Shown here: positions 22,766 through 35,107 of the stretch, piece after piece | Layout: each line of letters opens with the position of its first letter | Numbering within the stretch: position 1 is the first letter of the stretch | Source of the DNA: Pithys albifrons albifrons | Taxonomy: Eukaryota; Chordata; Aves; Passeriformes; Thamnophilidae | Length of the DNA stretch: 64,000 bases | Reading direction: 5' to 3' | Assembly (NCBI RefSeq): GCF_047495875.1 | Contig: NC_092480.1 | Location: 1,240,001-1,304,000, forward strand | Notes under the pieces: generated by a model | The model's input: only the letters and a program-made list of their open reading frames with translations | Database searches by the model: none | What the model was told of the DNA's origin: nothing | Made by a program: the position numbers and the translations under genes

Positions 22766-25700
22766 CCTGGTCTGTGCCCTGGCTGTGGAAAGGGGCTTCC
22801 CAAACCTGCCTGCACAGGGGTGCCCTGTTGCACAGTCAGGTGTGTGTGCAGCAGTGACACACCAGTGCCTTTGGATGTGTGAGTGTGCATGTGTGTGCAA
22901 ACCTGTGCTTTTCTGTGTGCAGCAGGGCACGGACACAACCCTGGCTCTGTGTTTGTGTGTTCATATTCATTTGTGTGTGTCTGCAAGGGACTTGTGTACT
23001 GGCTTCAGCAGAAGGAGGAGGATGTTAAAGCACCTCTTGTTCCTCATGGACCACTAAAAGAGAGCTGGGGGAGCAGGGAGAGGCTGTGCCAGCCCCGGCC
23101 TTGGATGTGTTACAGGCTGAGGGGAGGAGAGGCTGGCATGGGCTGATCACTCCCCCTGTTTCCAGGCTTGCAGCAGGGAGTTATTTACACACCAGCAGTG
23201 CTCTGGTCCCAGCAAGGTCAGTGCAAACAGCCCCTGGGGCTGGCTGGCACCCACTGCCATGCAGCAGCAGGGCTTTGCTAAGGCTCAGAGCACACAGGAA
23301 AAGCCCTTTCCGGGAAGTTCTAAATCCCAAGCCTAAAGCAGGTGCTCCCAAAGCCTCAGCACCAACCAGGCAGCTTGAAGGGGGAGGATGTAGGGTTGGA
23401 GGGGGGGCTAAGAGGAGGAACAAGCCCGGGGTGGGGGTGTCTGTCTGATGCTAATCTCCAGAGTGTCTGCTGCATCCTGTCTGGTGGCATCTGTGCCAAG
23501 GCCCCGTGGGAGCAGGGCTTGATTGACAAGTGATAGGTGACCTGACAGAGAGATTAAAACCTAAGACACGTTTGGCATCTGGCCTGGAAGCCGTCACACT
23601 CTGAAATGCCAGTGGCAGCTGCTGAACTTCTGGATTAATTGCCAGTGGTTTTTCCACCCCCAACCACCTCCTGTCCATCCATCTGCACCAGGAGACCCCT
23701 GGAAGGGAGAGGAAAGGCAAGATCCTTTGAAGCTGGACATGGGCATGCAGAGGTGCAAAGGGAAGCAAAAAGGGCTTCTCCAATTGCAGCTCAGTCCAGG
23801 CTGAGGCAGGTCCAGAGGTATGTACGTGTGTATGTCCTTATCTTCACTCGTGTACACAACTGTAACCCAGGGCAAAGTCTGGGATAATTTGGCGTGGACT
23901 GTTCCGGCAGGGAAAGTTTGCCATCAGCAATCTGTCTCTTAAAAAAACACCCACATACAGCAGTCATTGTTGTATTTGCTGAGGCCATCTGGAAACTGGG
24001 AAGCCCCATGAATCCAGTGGAGTTCCTGCTCCTCCCAGAGCTGCTGCTCACCCAGCCTCCCATTGCAGTGGGTGTTGGATTTTGCAAGGTAGAAGGAAAT
24101 CCAGAGCCTTCCTCTGGAAGAGCTTCATGCAAGAAGAAATTGGGCTGACACATGTCCAGAAGGTCATTTCTCATGGAGCTTGGCATTTTCCTCAGTGCCT
24201 GTGGCTGCAGGGAGAATTTTGGCTGGTGCTGGGTTGTTCCTTGGTCTTTATGATTGATGGCAAAAGGGTGGAAATGTGGCTGCAAGAAAAAGTGTGTCCA
24301 CAGGAAGCAGAATCCTTTAAAATTTCCAAGCAGTGTGCTGAGCAGAAGGGCTTTTGAAAGCTGCTGTCCCGTGGATCTGCATATCACAGAAGAATTACTT
24401 GGTGTCTAAAAATACACTTTTTCTGATCTGGGCCCATCCTGCCCTTGGGAGCAGCCTCTTGTCCCTGTGGGTTCTCTGATGTCTAATGAGGTTTAGCTCC
24501 CACCTCCACCAAGGATCCCACTCCAGCTCTCCCCAAGAGCTTTATGATAGGGATGATTTTGGTTCATTTTTGTTCTGTCAGATAGCACAGAAATTGGCCA
24601 GCAGGTTCAAAAGGCATTAGATGAGGGATTGATGGGCAGGTGGGATGATTTGCATGTGTCTCATTTTTACTGGAAACAGCCATTAGAAAAGAGATGTGAT
24701 GTTTAAAGTGTCTTATTTCTGAAGCCCCTCTGGTGATGGGGAGGGTTTGTCCCTGCAGTGGCTGCACTGCTGTGCCCCAGTGGGGTGCAGGGGCAAGGAG
24801 GAGGTGCTGGAGCCTGGGCTGGAGGGATCAAAGAGACCCTGTGGGCTGGGCCAGGTGCCAGGGTGGAGCACAGGGTGAACCCCTGGCATTCCCAGCTGCT
24901 GTCCCAGAGGTCCAGCTCCTGGCACGGGGACAGGAAGCTGGGCTGAATGCAACAGCTGGCAGAGCTGGGCACGGGCAGATAGTGTTGCTGCTGTAATTCC
25001 TATTCATACAGCACTCCCTCTTTTTATGAGGGCTGAGGGGAGCAGGAGGGGGGAGCCTTTTTATGCTGGTATTAAAGCCTGGCTTGTTCCCCCTCCCTCC
25101 GCTCTGCTGTCTCCTGTTTCTCCAGGCTGCTTTTCACAGTGGCTTTAATTCTCTCCAGACTCTTCCTAATGGATTTTTCACATGGGGGCCCCGGGCACGC
25201 TCGGGCATCGCACCAGTGGCCAGAGATTTCACGCCCCCCTTGGACACAAAGAAGGGATCCTTTTCCCACACTCTCCCCAGGCTGCAGGGCTGCTCTCTTT
25301 GCACCCCAGACACGAAACCCAGTGGGCAGAGGGTGAGTCCCCCTTCATGGGGCTGGCAGCAGTGGCTGCATGCAGAGAGATGCCCACTGGGAGCCGGACT
25401 GGTCCCAGTCATTAATTAACCTGGGTGCTGGATGAGGAGCACCATGGCAGGGCTGGGGCACAGGTGTGGGGCACAGGTGACACTCTGCTCTCTGCTCACC
25501 ATCTGCCAGTGCCAGGGCACCCTGTTGCACTGCTCCTTGCCCAGGGAACAGGGCTACCTGCCCAGGAACAGGGCTACCTGCCCAGGAGCAGGGCTCCCTG
25601 CCCAGCTCATCCCTCCCTCACTGCTCCTGCAGCCCACGGCGAGGGTCGCCTGCAGTGCCCACCCTGCTCTGGAGCAGTGCCGGTCTGTGCCGCCATCCAG

Positions 25701-25999
25701 TGGCAGTGCCGGGCTCTGGAGGGGCCGGGCCCCCTCCTCCCTGGTCCCCTGGCCCCTCGGTCGTGCCCGTGCCCCCACCCCGGGGTCACTCCCCTCCCCT
25801 CCACAACCCAGAGCCTCCCGGTCCGGAGGGATACAGTGGGAGGAAACTGTAAGGAGGGGATGATTTGGCTGCTGCCTTGTGGTCTTCCCATCCTTCTTCT
25901 CCCTCCCTTCCCACACTTGGGTTTGTTTTCTCTGGCATGGGAACTGGGCCACAGCGAGGAGGATTGGGACGGGATGTGAGCAGAAAATAGTCCCTTCTC

Positions 26000-26085
26000 C
26001 GAGCGACGTGTGAAATCCATCGCGGCGTGTTCGTGTCCGTGTCCACGGCGTTGGCAGTGCCAGGGGGCGGCACGTGGGCGAGTGC
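26000..26085. promoter_or_regulatory. Dense CpG cluster in intron 5 (candidate regulatory element)
   Basis: Roughly 12 CpG dinucleotides occur in about 85 bp, including CGCGGCG and a GC-box-like GGGGGCGG directly followed by CACGTG, an E-box. Flanking intron sequence is CpG-poor. The preceding 25620-25860 segment is also GC-rich. It could be an unmethylated enhancer or an internal promoter, but no TATA box or initiator can be assigned with confidence. Confidence 0.35.
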
Positions 26086-28490
26086 TATCTCAGGGGTGGG
26101 CAGCACAAAGAGCAGGGAAAAATAAATATCTATGAGAAAGGTAGAAAAACATACCCCGTCTTTTCACTTCATGTGTCCAACCTGGACTGTTAATGAGGCT
26201 TTTAACAGAAAAGTGGGCCAAGCTCCTTTGGAAATCGTGCACAGACTTCCCTTCTCGGCTCTGTTTTTCAGAGCAGGAGGCAGAGGAATCAATGTGGCTT
26301 TAGGGACACTGCACACCACATCTGGGTCTTTTCAGGGTGGGTTTTGGACCCAGCATCCCATGCACAGAATCAGCCTTGCTGAAGGGAACACGGGCTATGG
26401 GATCTGTGGGAAAATAGAAGATCCAGCCCCTGGGGACTGAGCTGCTTGCTGGTGTTTCCCTGCTCCCACTCAGCTCCAGGTGGTCCCCTGCTTTGAATTG
26501 GGCAGCCTGGGGTTGCAGAGGGCAGGGAGCAGCCCTGGGGAGGGGGCTTGGGCAGGGGCAGAAGGAACAGTGGGGGAGTTGTGTGGTTGAAGTTGAACCC
26601 TCAGCAGCCAGGACGGTGAGGGGATGGACGTGACTTTTCCTGCTGCCCCTGCAGGGAGGTTTTGCATTAACCAGCTGGCTGTGACAAGCCTTCTGTTGAT
26701 GCAACATGTGGTTTTGGCTTTCCAGAACCAAGCCCAAGCTCCCTGTGCTGAAAGACATGCCCTTGCTGCTGCTCCAAAGGCTGTCTGTGGAAAACGATGC
26801 TGGCTCCTGCCTGCACAGCATCTTGCTCCTCATTTTGGCTGCAGCAGGGACCCCTCCATCTGCCTGTCCCCAGCCCACTCTGCCCAGGGGGCTGCTCTCT
26901 GTGTGGGTTCAGCTTCATGAGGCTTTGCTCAAGGCAAGGCAGCACTGCAGAAACCAAGATGCTGTTGTCGGGTTGGTGTCTCAGGAAAGACAGGAATAAA
27001 TCAGCCTTCAGGCACAAAAAAGCCCCATTTATGGATCAGTCCAGCAATTGCTCAAATTCAGTGCCCTTGTCCAAAATCTGCAGCTGTTTCAGGAACTGCC
27101 TCTCTCTGGGGGGGAAGCTCTTTTCTCTTCCTCAGCTGGGCTAAGTGTGCTGCAGGAATCCACTGCCTGCCAGCAGGGACATGAAGAGGGGCAGGAAGCA
27201 GACACTGCCTCATGTCCCTGTGCAATCTGCTGCCCTTGAGCCCTCTGTCCCCATCGTGCTGTCCTGGCTGCCCTCTGGGAGGGTGTGTTGAGTTTGCTGC
27301 TCACCCTGCGCCTCTCCTGGGGTACAAGTGAGGGCCAGGAGCCTGCAGGGCAGCAACAGAGGCTTAAAGTTCTGAGCAGGGCTGGGGTGGGAAAAGCAGT
27401 GGGAGAGGTCTGAGCCTGGTGTGCGAGGGCAAGGCTGCCACGGGGCATTAACCAGGCGCCTGCTGTCTAAATTCTGAGACAGGTGAAGGACTGAGACAAC
27501 CATGTGGTGCTTAATGCTGCAGGACACGGGTGTTCAACAGCCTCTGTGTGAAGGCTGGGTTTGGCCAGGGGCTGTAACTGTGCCCAGGGAGCTTTAGGAA
27601 GTTGATTTAAGTCCTGGATCAAACTTTATCTGTGCCATAGTGTAGGTGTTGAACAGCATGAAAGGGAAGAGAGCTGCTTTCTCATCTCTTTTTCTCTTTC
27701 TCTTTTGAGTTATTTATTTTTTTAAATAGGTCAGGGTAACTGTAGGGACAAGATTAGCACAAGCAGTGACACTGTGCTGGCCATGGAAGAAAAAGGAGCA
27801 GAGGGAGGTCTGTGTCCCTGTGCTGCAGAGAACAGTCACCCGGGTCAGCACACGGGGTCAGGAGCCAGCAGGACTCTGGGCAGCCACAGATGCCCTGTGG
27901 GGTGTGGTGGGGGATCACAAGGTGCTGCTGCTCTCTGGGCTGAGCTAAACTGGTTGTGGTCCAGGCTGGGATGCCAGGAGGGGGATGCCAGGCTGGTGGG
28001 TCCAGCGTGGCACCTCCTGGAGCAGTCATGGCATCTCGGTGCCCACGGCTGGATGGGGTGTGGGTGCTGCTCCCCACCAGGAGTGCCCCAGGGCTGCCAG
28101 TGCACTCTGGGAAACTGGAACTGGACAAATGTCACCCGGTAAAGTGGAAAGCGTCCGGACTGGAGCCACTGGGCTGGTGGGATCTGAGCACATCTGCAGA
28201 CACCAGGTGGGGTGGGGAGGACCACACTGCTTCCAGCCTGCTGGGCTCCTGCATGAGGCTTGGCCAGCTTGGCACGGCACGCTGCGTCCCCCTGGCTAAG
28301 GCAGAGCTGACCCCCGTGAAGACGCCCTTACTCCCTTTTCCCCAGTTTTTCCCTTCCCTGTTCCTTACCCTCATCTTCCCACCCCCCTCACCCCCCACCC
28401 CCCAAACTGGCAATGAAAGCATGGAGGGAGGGGCCGCGTTTCCGCATGGTTTGACACTGTTCCCCCTTCCATCTGTCTTTTCCTACCCAG

Positions 28491-29032
28491 AATTTCCCTA
28501 CACCCCGTCTCCAATCGATGATCACAAATCCATGGTGCAGCCGAACATCCCCACACCGGTGATTGGGGGCATAGTGGGCGGAGTCTCGCTGGTCCTGGTG
28601 GTGGCCGTGGTGCTCTTTGTGGTACTCCGGCGCCGGCGTCACACCTTCAAGGGTGACTACAGCACAAAGAAGCACGTGTACGGCAACGGCTACAGCAAGG
28701 CTGGCATCCCGCAGCACCACCCGCCCATGGCGCAGAACCTGCAGTACCCCGACGACTCGGACGACGAGAAGAAGCCTGGCCCCCTGGGCGGCAGCACCTA
28801 CGAGGACGAGGATGAGGATGCGGGTGGCGAGCGCAAGCTGGGCGGCTCTGCCAAGTACGAGGAGGATGCCAAGCGGCCTTACTTCACCGTGGACGAGGGC
28901 GAGCCCCACCCCGAGCCCTACGACGAACGGACACTCGGCTTCCGCTACGACCCCGAGCAGCTGGACATCGCCGAGAACATGGTGTCGCAGAACGACGGGT
29001 CTTTTATTTCCAAAAAGGAGTGGTACGTGTAG
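28491..29032 (+). CDS. NECTIN1: NECTIN1 alpha terminal exon: stalk, transmembrane and afadin-binding tail
   Basis: The exon starts after the acceptor 'ttcctacccag'. AA completes Glu, then F-P-Y-T-P-S-P as in mammals. A transmembrane helix runs from I-G-G-I-V-G-G through a Val/Leu-rich core to the stop-transfer R-R-R-R-H. The tail contains T-F-K-G-D-Y-S-T-K-K-H-V-Y-G, the block Q-Y-P-D-D-S-D-D-E-K-K, an acidic Glu/Asp stretch, K-R-P-Y-F-T-V-D-E, and the end S-K-K-E-W-Y-V before TAG. The last four residues fit the E/A-x-Y-V ligand for the afadin PDZ domain, which couples nectin to actin at adherens junctions. With exons 2-5 this gives about 487 residues, the mature length of the mammalian protein. 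The acidic stretch is shorter and less uniform than in human. Confidence 0.98.
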
Positions 29033-29056
29033 CTGGGCACTGCTGCACACCCCCAG

Positions 29057-29057
<1 letters not shown>

Positions 29058-29103
<46 letters not shown>
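29058..29103. repeat. (AC)n microsatellite in the 3' UTR
   Basis: About 23 uninterrupted AC dinucleotides begin 25 bases after the alpha stop codon. Such a run is prone to length polymorphism. The ORFs that cross it on either strand are not coding. Confidence 0.97.
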
Positions 29104-29105
<2 letters not shown>

Positions 29106-29777
29106 TGCCCTCCTGCTGCCCCGCTTGCACACCCACGCTCCCCCTTGCACACCCAGCACGCCCCGCCAGCCCTGGCACGGACTGTGGACACTCCAGCGCT
29201 GGGCACAGCGGGGAAGGGAGGGAGGCTTTGCTTACAGATCATTTCTTGGGGGGGTGTCATTAACGGGAGGTGGGAGGTTGGGTAATTATTTCCTCTCGGT
29301 TTTTGGTTGGTTTTTTTGTTTTGTTTTGTTTTTTTGGCTTTTTAATTTTTCCCTCGATGACTTTTTGTCCCTTCTGTGGTGTTTGTATTGGTCGGTGGCT
29401 TAGGTGTTCCTCTTTGCTTTAACGACTGTTGCCCAGCCTGTATATTACACTCTGTTTGTGTCTTCATGTCTCAGAGTGCCCTTGGGCCCCACTTCCCTCC
29501 CCGAGGGCTCCTACTCCCACTCCCACCCCCCTGAAACACTGGAATTTGTTTGTATGTCGTCTTCTTTGTTTGCTTTTAACCTTGGGAGTGGGGTGAGTGG
29601 ACTGTCCATAGGACAGAGGCCAGGAAAGTTCATGGCGATGGAAATGTAGGTGCCATTTTATCAGGTCAATGGATTTGGTTTTTCCCTAATCACTTTTTTT
29701 TTTCCACTGGGGTCTGGGTGACATTCCCATTGCCTGCTGCACACCTGGAGAGATCCACACCCAATTTTTAATGACTC

Positions 29778-29783
29778 AATAAA
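29778..29783 (+). terminator. NECTIN1: Candidate proximal poly(A) signal (AATAAA)
   Basis: An AATAAA hexamer about 750 bases past the alpha stop codon lies in 'gactcaataaaaggaaa'. The downstream GU-richness is modest, so its use is uncertain. Confidence 0.4.
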
Positions 29784-32700
29784 AGGAAAACAAGGAGAAA
29801 GGGGGAAAAAAAGCCCTAGACCAAACCCCAGGTGCATGGGCTGATAGCAGAGCAGGGAAACAAAACTGCAATTTTCCCTCTACAATTTATTATTTCCTGG
29901 CTTTTCATTTTCTGTCTTCGTCTGAGTGTTCTTTTAAAAGAAAGAGAAGCAGTATTTATTGCTGACATTTTTCCCCTTGTGATGGCTCAGAGAAACGCTG
30001 GCTCTTTTTGTTCTTGTTGCTGTTGTTGTTGTTAGTACCAGCCACAGAGCACCTCACTGGGGCACAGCTGTGTCGGGCACACGTCGACTGGGGAGGGACC
30101 AACTCAGAACACACAATTCCACACACTCACTGCCTTCAGCTCTGCTCTGCAGCCCCTGGCAGGGCAGGATCAGCCCCTTGGTTTTATTATACCACTAAGA
30201 CTTAATTGTCATGTGTTTACACTTTATTTTTTTATTTTTTTTTTCATTCTGGTCAGAGCATGGGGATGCTTCTCTCTCTCTCTCTCCTAGCAACAACCCC
30301 AGCCCTGGGCTGGATCACGTCGTTGGCATTGATTGCCACTTCTTCAGTATCACATCCCTCTTCTAAGCACAGGCTTGGTAGACAGGGTAGGAGTGATTGA
30401 GCCCAGGGTATTGATCTCGTCCTCCTTCCCCTGAGCCACTGCTTTTGATGGGGAGGTTTGGATTGCTGCTATCTCTGCTCTGTGGATAAATGGGATTCCA
30501 GACTTCAGGGCCCTCTGTCTGACACCGACCATCTCCAAATAAGATTCACTGGGTTGGGGCTTATTTTTCTTCTTCTGGGTTCATTTTATTTTTTTTTTAA
30601 TTTGATGTATAAATAAATCTTTTGTTTGAAAAGAAATCCCCAGTTTTCTGAGCTGTATTATCATGCACATCTAAAAATAGCAGGACTAATTCTCCTCCTG
30701 CCTTACCCGCTGGGTTTTGTTCCAGAGCATCCAGTGGTTATCCTGCTGCAGAAGGGAGGGTGGGGAGCAGGCCCACACAGATGAGGCAAGGTCAGATCTC
30801 TGATCCAGGCAGCCCCCAGTGCTTCCCTTTGCCTTGTGGTGCTTGGGCAGAGCACATGAAGCTCAGCCTGAGCCATCCCCAGTTTGTCGCTTGCTCTGAT
30901 TGTGTTAGTGGGGAAGGGGAGTGGGAAATCCAATTGTTGGGCTGTAATCTTCCTGCTGTTCCTGCCAGCCCTTCAGGCTTCCTGGCTTCTGGCACAACAG
31001 CCACATGTCACAGGAAGGCTGCTTTGTGTCCTCTGGAAGCCAGGGCAGACAGAGATTCCCTTGGGATCTCTCAGGCTGAGGCTTAAAAAATAAGGCTAAA
31101 CCTTCCTGGGTCCGTGCAGTGCCACCAGGAGCACCCTGCTGGCAAGAAACCCCCCAGCAAAGGAAATAAAACCTCTTAACATCTCTCCATATCTCTGATG
31201 ACTAGTGGGGGCTGATGCTTAGGAGTGGGAGTGACTTCCCTCCAGTGCCTTGGGATAGCAGCAAACCCAGGGCTCTGATTGCCCAGAGGGAGAGCCTGTA
31301 ATGTGGCTCAGGACAGAGCAGCAGAGCCGAGTGCTGTCCCTCAGCCCCAGCTCACCCCAGTGCAGCACAGGGTGTGCTGCAGAGCCCACACAGGCTGTGC
31401 TGCAGAGGGAATTCCCAGCAAAGTGCATCTCTCCAGTGAATAATCCTTTAGGTCTGAATTGCACAACCAGGCTCTGAACAGGATTGTGACAGTCTCCAGC
31501 ACCAAACTCTGGGTGGTCCATCACCAGAGCACAGTTGGTGGCACAGACTCTCCTCTGCAGATTTCCCCCAGCACAGATACACTCTGTGAGGAGGTGGGTG
31601 TGGAATAAAACAACCCTTTATAAGGTCTGCAGGGTCCAGCAGTGATTCTTCATATTCTTTATTAGTCACAGGCAGAGGCCACTGCTCTGAGCTGGCAAAT
31701 TCCCATTGCACTGACCCCACAGCACTGCAGGGCCCCCAGGGAAGCTGTGCCCTAAAGACCAAGGGTACAGAGCCTGGCAAATGGAGCAGGAGGGCCTGGG
31801 GGACAGCAGGACAGTGTGGCTGTTCCCAGGTTCAGGTGTGGCTTTCAGGAACTGGGAACAAGGAGTCCCAAGAAATCTGCTCTGGGTGGTTATTGGCATT
31901 TGGAGGTGTCATTTTTGAGATGGTTTATTCATTGCCCACAGAGGGAACTGAATGGGGGCTCAAAATACCAGCGGGACCCAGGGAGAGGAAAGGAGATAGT
32001 GGAGCAATAACATATTTCCAAGGTAGTTCCCTTCCTGCTGCAACACATTTTTCCTCCCCACCAACACAAATGCAGGACTTGGCTCAGCCACTTAACTCAT
32101 CAGAGTGGTTCAGAAAAGAGGTCAAATGATTATTTTTCATCCAGAACCTGAAGAAGCCTGGAGTGGCAGATCCTTAGGCAGCATTGCCTGCACAGCAGTG
32201 AGGTGCCCTGCAAGGTCAGGGTTCAGCAGTGCATTCCTCTCATCCTTGGGCCCCTCAGCTGTGCTCCCTCAGGCACAGAGAAATGCCACCTCTGTGCAGT
32301 GATCTGCTTCTTGCTGTCCCATGCAAGGTCAGCTAAATGGCCAAGAGACCCTTGGGGTGGTAATTAGCCAAGTGATTAGCCATTAATCCACAGAAAGGTA
32401 GAAGAGAAAAGAAATGTGAGGAAAAAAAAATCAGATTGATGTTTCATCTGAGAGCTGTTTTGGTCCAGTAATAGTATCTCTGTCTTCTCTGGGTTAAATT
32501 GCCCTGAGGGGGCCCTTGAAGGTAATTAGATCAGGTTTTCCAGCATCAGCATCATCAGAAAGTGGTACCTGTCTCTGCCTGAATGCAGGGTGAGCTCAGG
32601 AGAGATGCCACACTGAACACCACGTGTGTCCTGCATCCTGGGGGGGTCTGCAGGGGAGGAGAGAAGGTTCTGGAGCCCCTGCAGAGCTCCCCTTGCAGGG

Positions 32701-35101
32701 ACAACCGGCCTGGTGACCCCAGGGGCCTGAGGGGAGGCAGAGGGACAGTCTGTTCTTTGCTCAGGGGTGGTGTCACCTGTCCCTCTGTGCCCCAGTTTCT
32801 CCCAGTGGGCAGGTCCTGTCAGGTTGGGGTTGAGCTGCCACCCATTTCACAGCAGCTCCCAGGCTGGGTGACTTCTCCAGGCCCCTCAGGCTGCCTCAAG
32901 TGAAAAATCCCCTGCTTTTCCACCCCTCTTTCTTCAGAGGTGCTAAGGAGGTGGAAAATGTCCCTGTGGGACCTGGGGGAGAGCCAGTGGAAGCTGTGCC
33001 CATCCTCTCAGAGCCCAGCCCAGTGCTGGCTGCCCCCTCCTCGGTGCTAGGGAGCTGCTGCTCTCCAGGAATTGTCCCATTTTACCCCAGACCTGAGCTG
33101 GTGTGTCCCATAAGTGGCATCTGGGTTGGCTTTTGTGCCTGGGAAATGCCCTCACCCTGCCTGGGACTGGGTGGCAGTGCCTCAGAGCCACGACTGGCTG
33201 TCCTACCTCCCTTTGCAGGGATCCTGGTCCACATCCCTGTGCTGGGTTCTTGCCAGACATATCAGGGTGGTGCTTTTGCCTTCCCAAGCCCTGGTCCTGG
33301 ATGGCAGCCTGGGGCAAAGCTTGGGGGACCTCAGGATTGGGAAGAGTGGATGGGGAAGATGACCAGGCTGAGAGAGAGATGGTCAGTCTGAGCTTGAAGG
33401 GTCTCATGATCCAAAATGCAGGTGAATTTGAGCTCGTCCCCCAGTTCAGGGAGCTGTGCAAGCAAACCCATCTGTGTCACAACCCAAAAGGAGCCAGGGG
33501 TTTATGTACAAAGACACCCCAGCTGTTTTCCTGCTGGGGCTTATTTCCAGGATTATTCATTGCAATTCACCCCAGTGATGTTATTTTCCCTTATTTAATT
33601 ACCAGGTTGCTTTTCCCCTGTTAAGTCATTTTCATTCAACCAGGGAGAAAAAAAAATTATGAAAAGAAACAACCTGAGGATTTCTTCATGAAATAAATCA
33701 ACAAACTGAAGTGGTTACACCAAATTGATTGCAAAGACATAAGGGACAAAGGGAGCCATTTTCCTGATGTTGAGTCAAAAGGAAACACAACAACTGTTCA
33801 GCAGAAGGCACTGAGGGTTAGAGAGAGAGAGAGATCCCAAAGATTGATCTTGAAGCAATTGGAGAAGGGAATGTGATTAGAACAGGGGCTGCTGCTCTGC
33901 TTTGCTGTTTTCCTTTTCCAAGCACAAGCACACACACACACAGAGGTTTGTGGAGTTTGGGTGGAGGGTAAGCCCATTGCCCAGCTCTGGGTGGCACCCA
34001 GGTGGCATTCCTGAAGGCTCCCAGGTGTCCCACTGTGGAATGGGGGTATCCCAAGCCCAGTTTGTTCCAGGAGAAGCAGTGAGATGGGTTGGAGCTTTTA
34101 GCCAGCAGGTTAAAATCCACTTTTCACATTTTCCCACCGTCACCACCTCTTCTGTTTGTAGCACTGAAGTTTTGGGTCTGTCTGGGCTGTGGGCAGTGCA
34201 CTCTGATGGGCAGAGGGGGCACTGCCAGCCTCGTGTGCACTGATGCCTGTTCTCATTCCCTGGGCTGTAAAACAACACTTCACCCTCCCCAAACCTGCAC
34301 TTTCACCCCTTCTTTCCATGCCCTCAAATCTGCTGCCAGTTTGAGCTGCCAGCTGGGAGAGGCAGGGCAGGCCTGGGGCAGGGCAGGTGGGAAGGGCTCA
34401 GGTGCCACCACTGCCTCACCATCACTCCCAGAACTCCCCAACCTCTGCCCAGGGGCTGCAGGGGTGGGGGCACCAGGGGGCCCTGGCAGAGGGGCCAGGG
34501 CATGGGGGTGAGGGGGGATTCAGCCCACCAGCAAGGGAAGGAAACCCAAGCCTTAGAGAGGAGGTGGAGTTTGTTCTTTGGACCAGTGTGACTTCCCAGA
34601 TGTCACTTACTGTGGGTGAATGTAAGGAGCATTTGGAGTCAGACCCTCCACTAGCACCAAGTGGATTGGTGGAGGGACTCACACTGAGGAGCTGGACTTT
34701 TTTTTCTTTTGCCTTTTTTTTTAAAACATGATTCCTTAGCTCCAGTGATTTTATCTCTCTTTTTCTCCATCTTTTTGCTGTAATTATCATTGTGGAATAA
34801 AGACTGCAGACAGACAAACAACCCCAACCCCACCCCTTTTATTTTTTTTAATCTGTGTTGTAAGTGCTTTTGTAAAATATAAAAAAATAAAAATAATAAT
34901 AATGTAATGGACTTTTATGATTTTTGTTCATTTTGGGTTTTTTGTTTGTTTGTTTTCCATCCTTTGTAATTTGGAGTCTTGGGGAGGGGGGCATTTTCAT
35001 GGTTATAATTTGTGTGGGTGGGGTGTTGCATCACCCTTCCTTTTACTTGTATAAAAACCAATAGTGGCTCAGCTGTGGAAAAAAAAATGTACTTTTTTAT
35101 A

Positions 35102-35107
35102 AATAAA
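35102..35107 (+). terminator. NECTIN1: Probable distal poly(A) signal of NECTIN1 alpha
   Basis: AATAAA lies in 'ttataaataaagaatttt', followed by an A-run about 8 bases later and then GU-rich sequence ('ttgggtttggtgcctctgtg', 'cgttgtgcactctgtgact'). This is the arrangement expected at a cleavage site. U-rich UTR-like sequence stops here. Confidence 0.6.

Larger units (their letters stand above)
18574..28490 (+). other. NECTIN1: NECTIN1 intron 5 (common exon 5 to alpha terminal exon)
   Basis: A 9.9-kb intron. It contains the 39-41-bp satellite-like array at 21612-22765, a GC-rich stretch at 25620-25860 followed by a dense CpG cluster at about 26000-26085, and an AT-rich patch near 19975-20040. 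No exon matching the mammalian soluble (gamma) form was found by eye. The 3' end is strongly pyrimidine-rich before the acceptor 'ttcctacccag'. Confidence 0.85.

Noticed and set aside
27956..28490. N-terminal part of the 358-codon ORF that ends with the alpha tail
   Set aside because: The sequence before 28491 is intron with a pyrimidine tract and acceptor. Only the portion from 28491 matches nectin-1.
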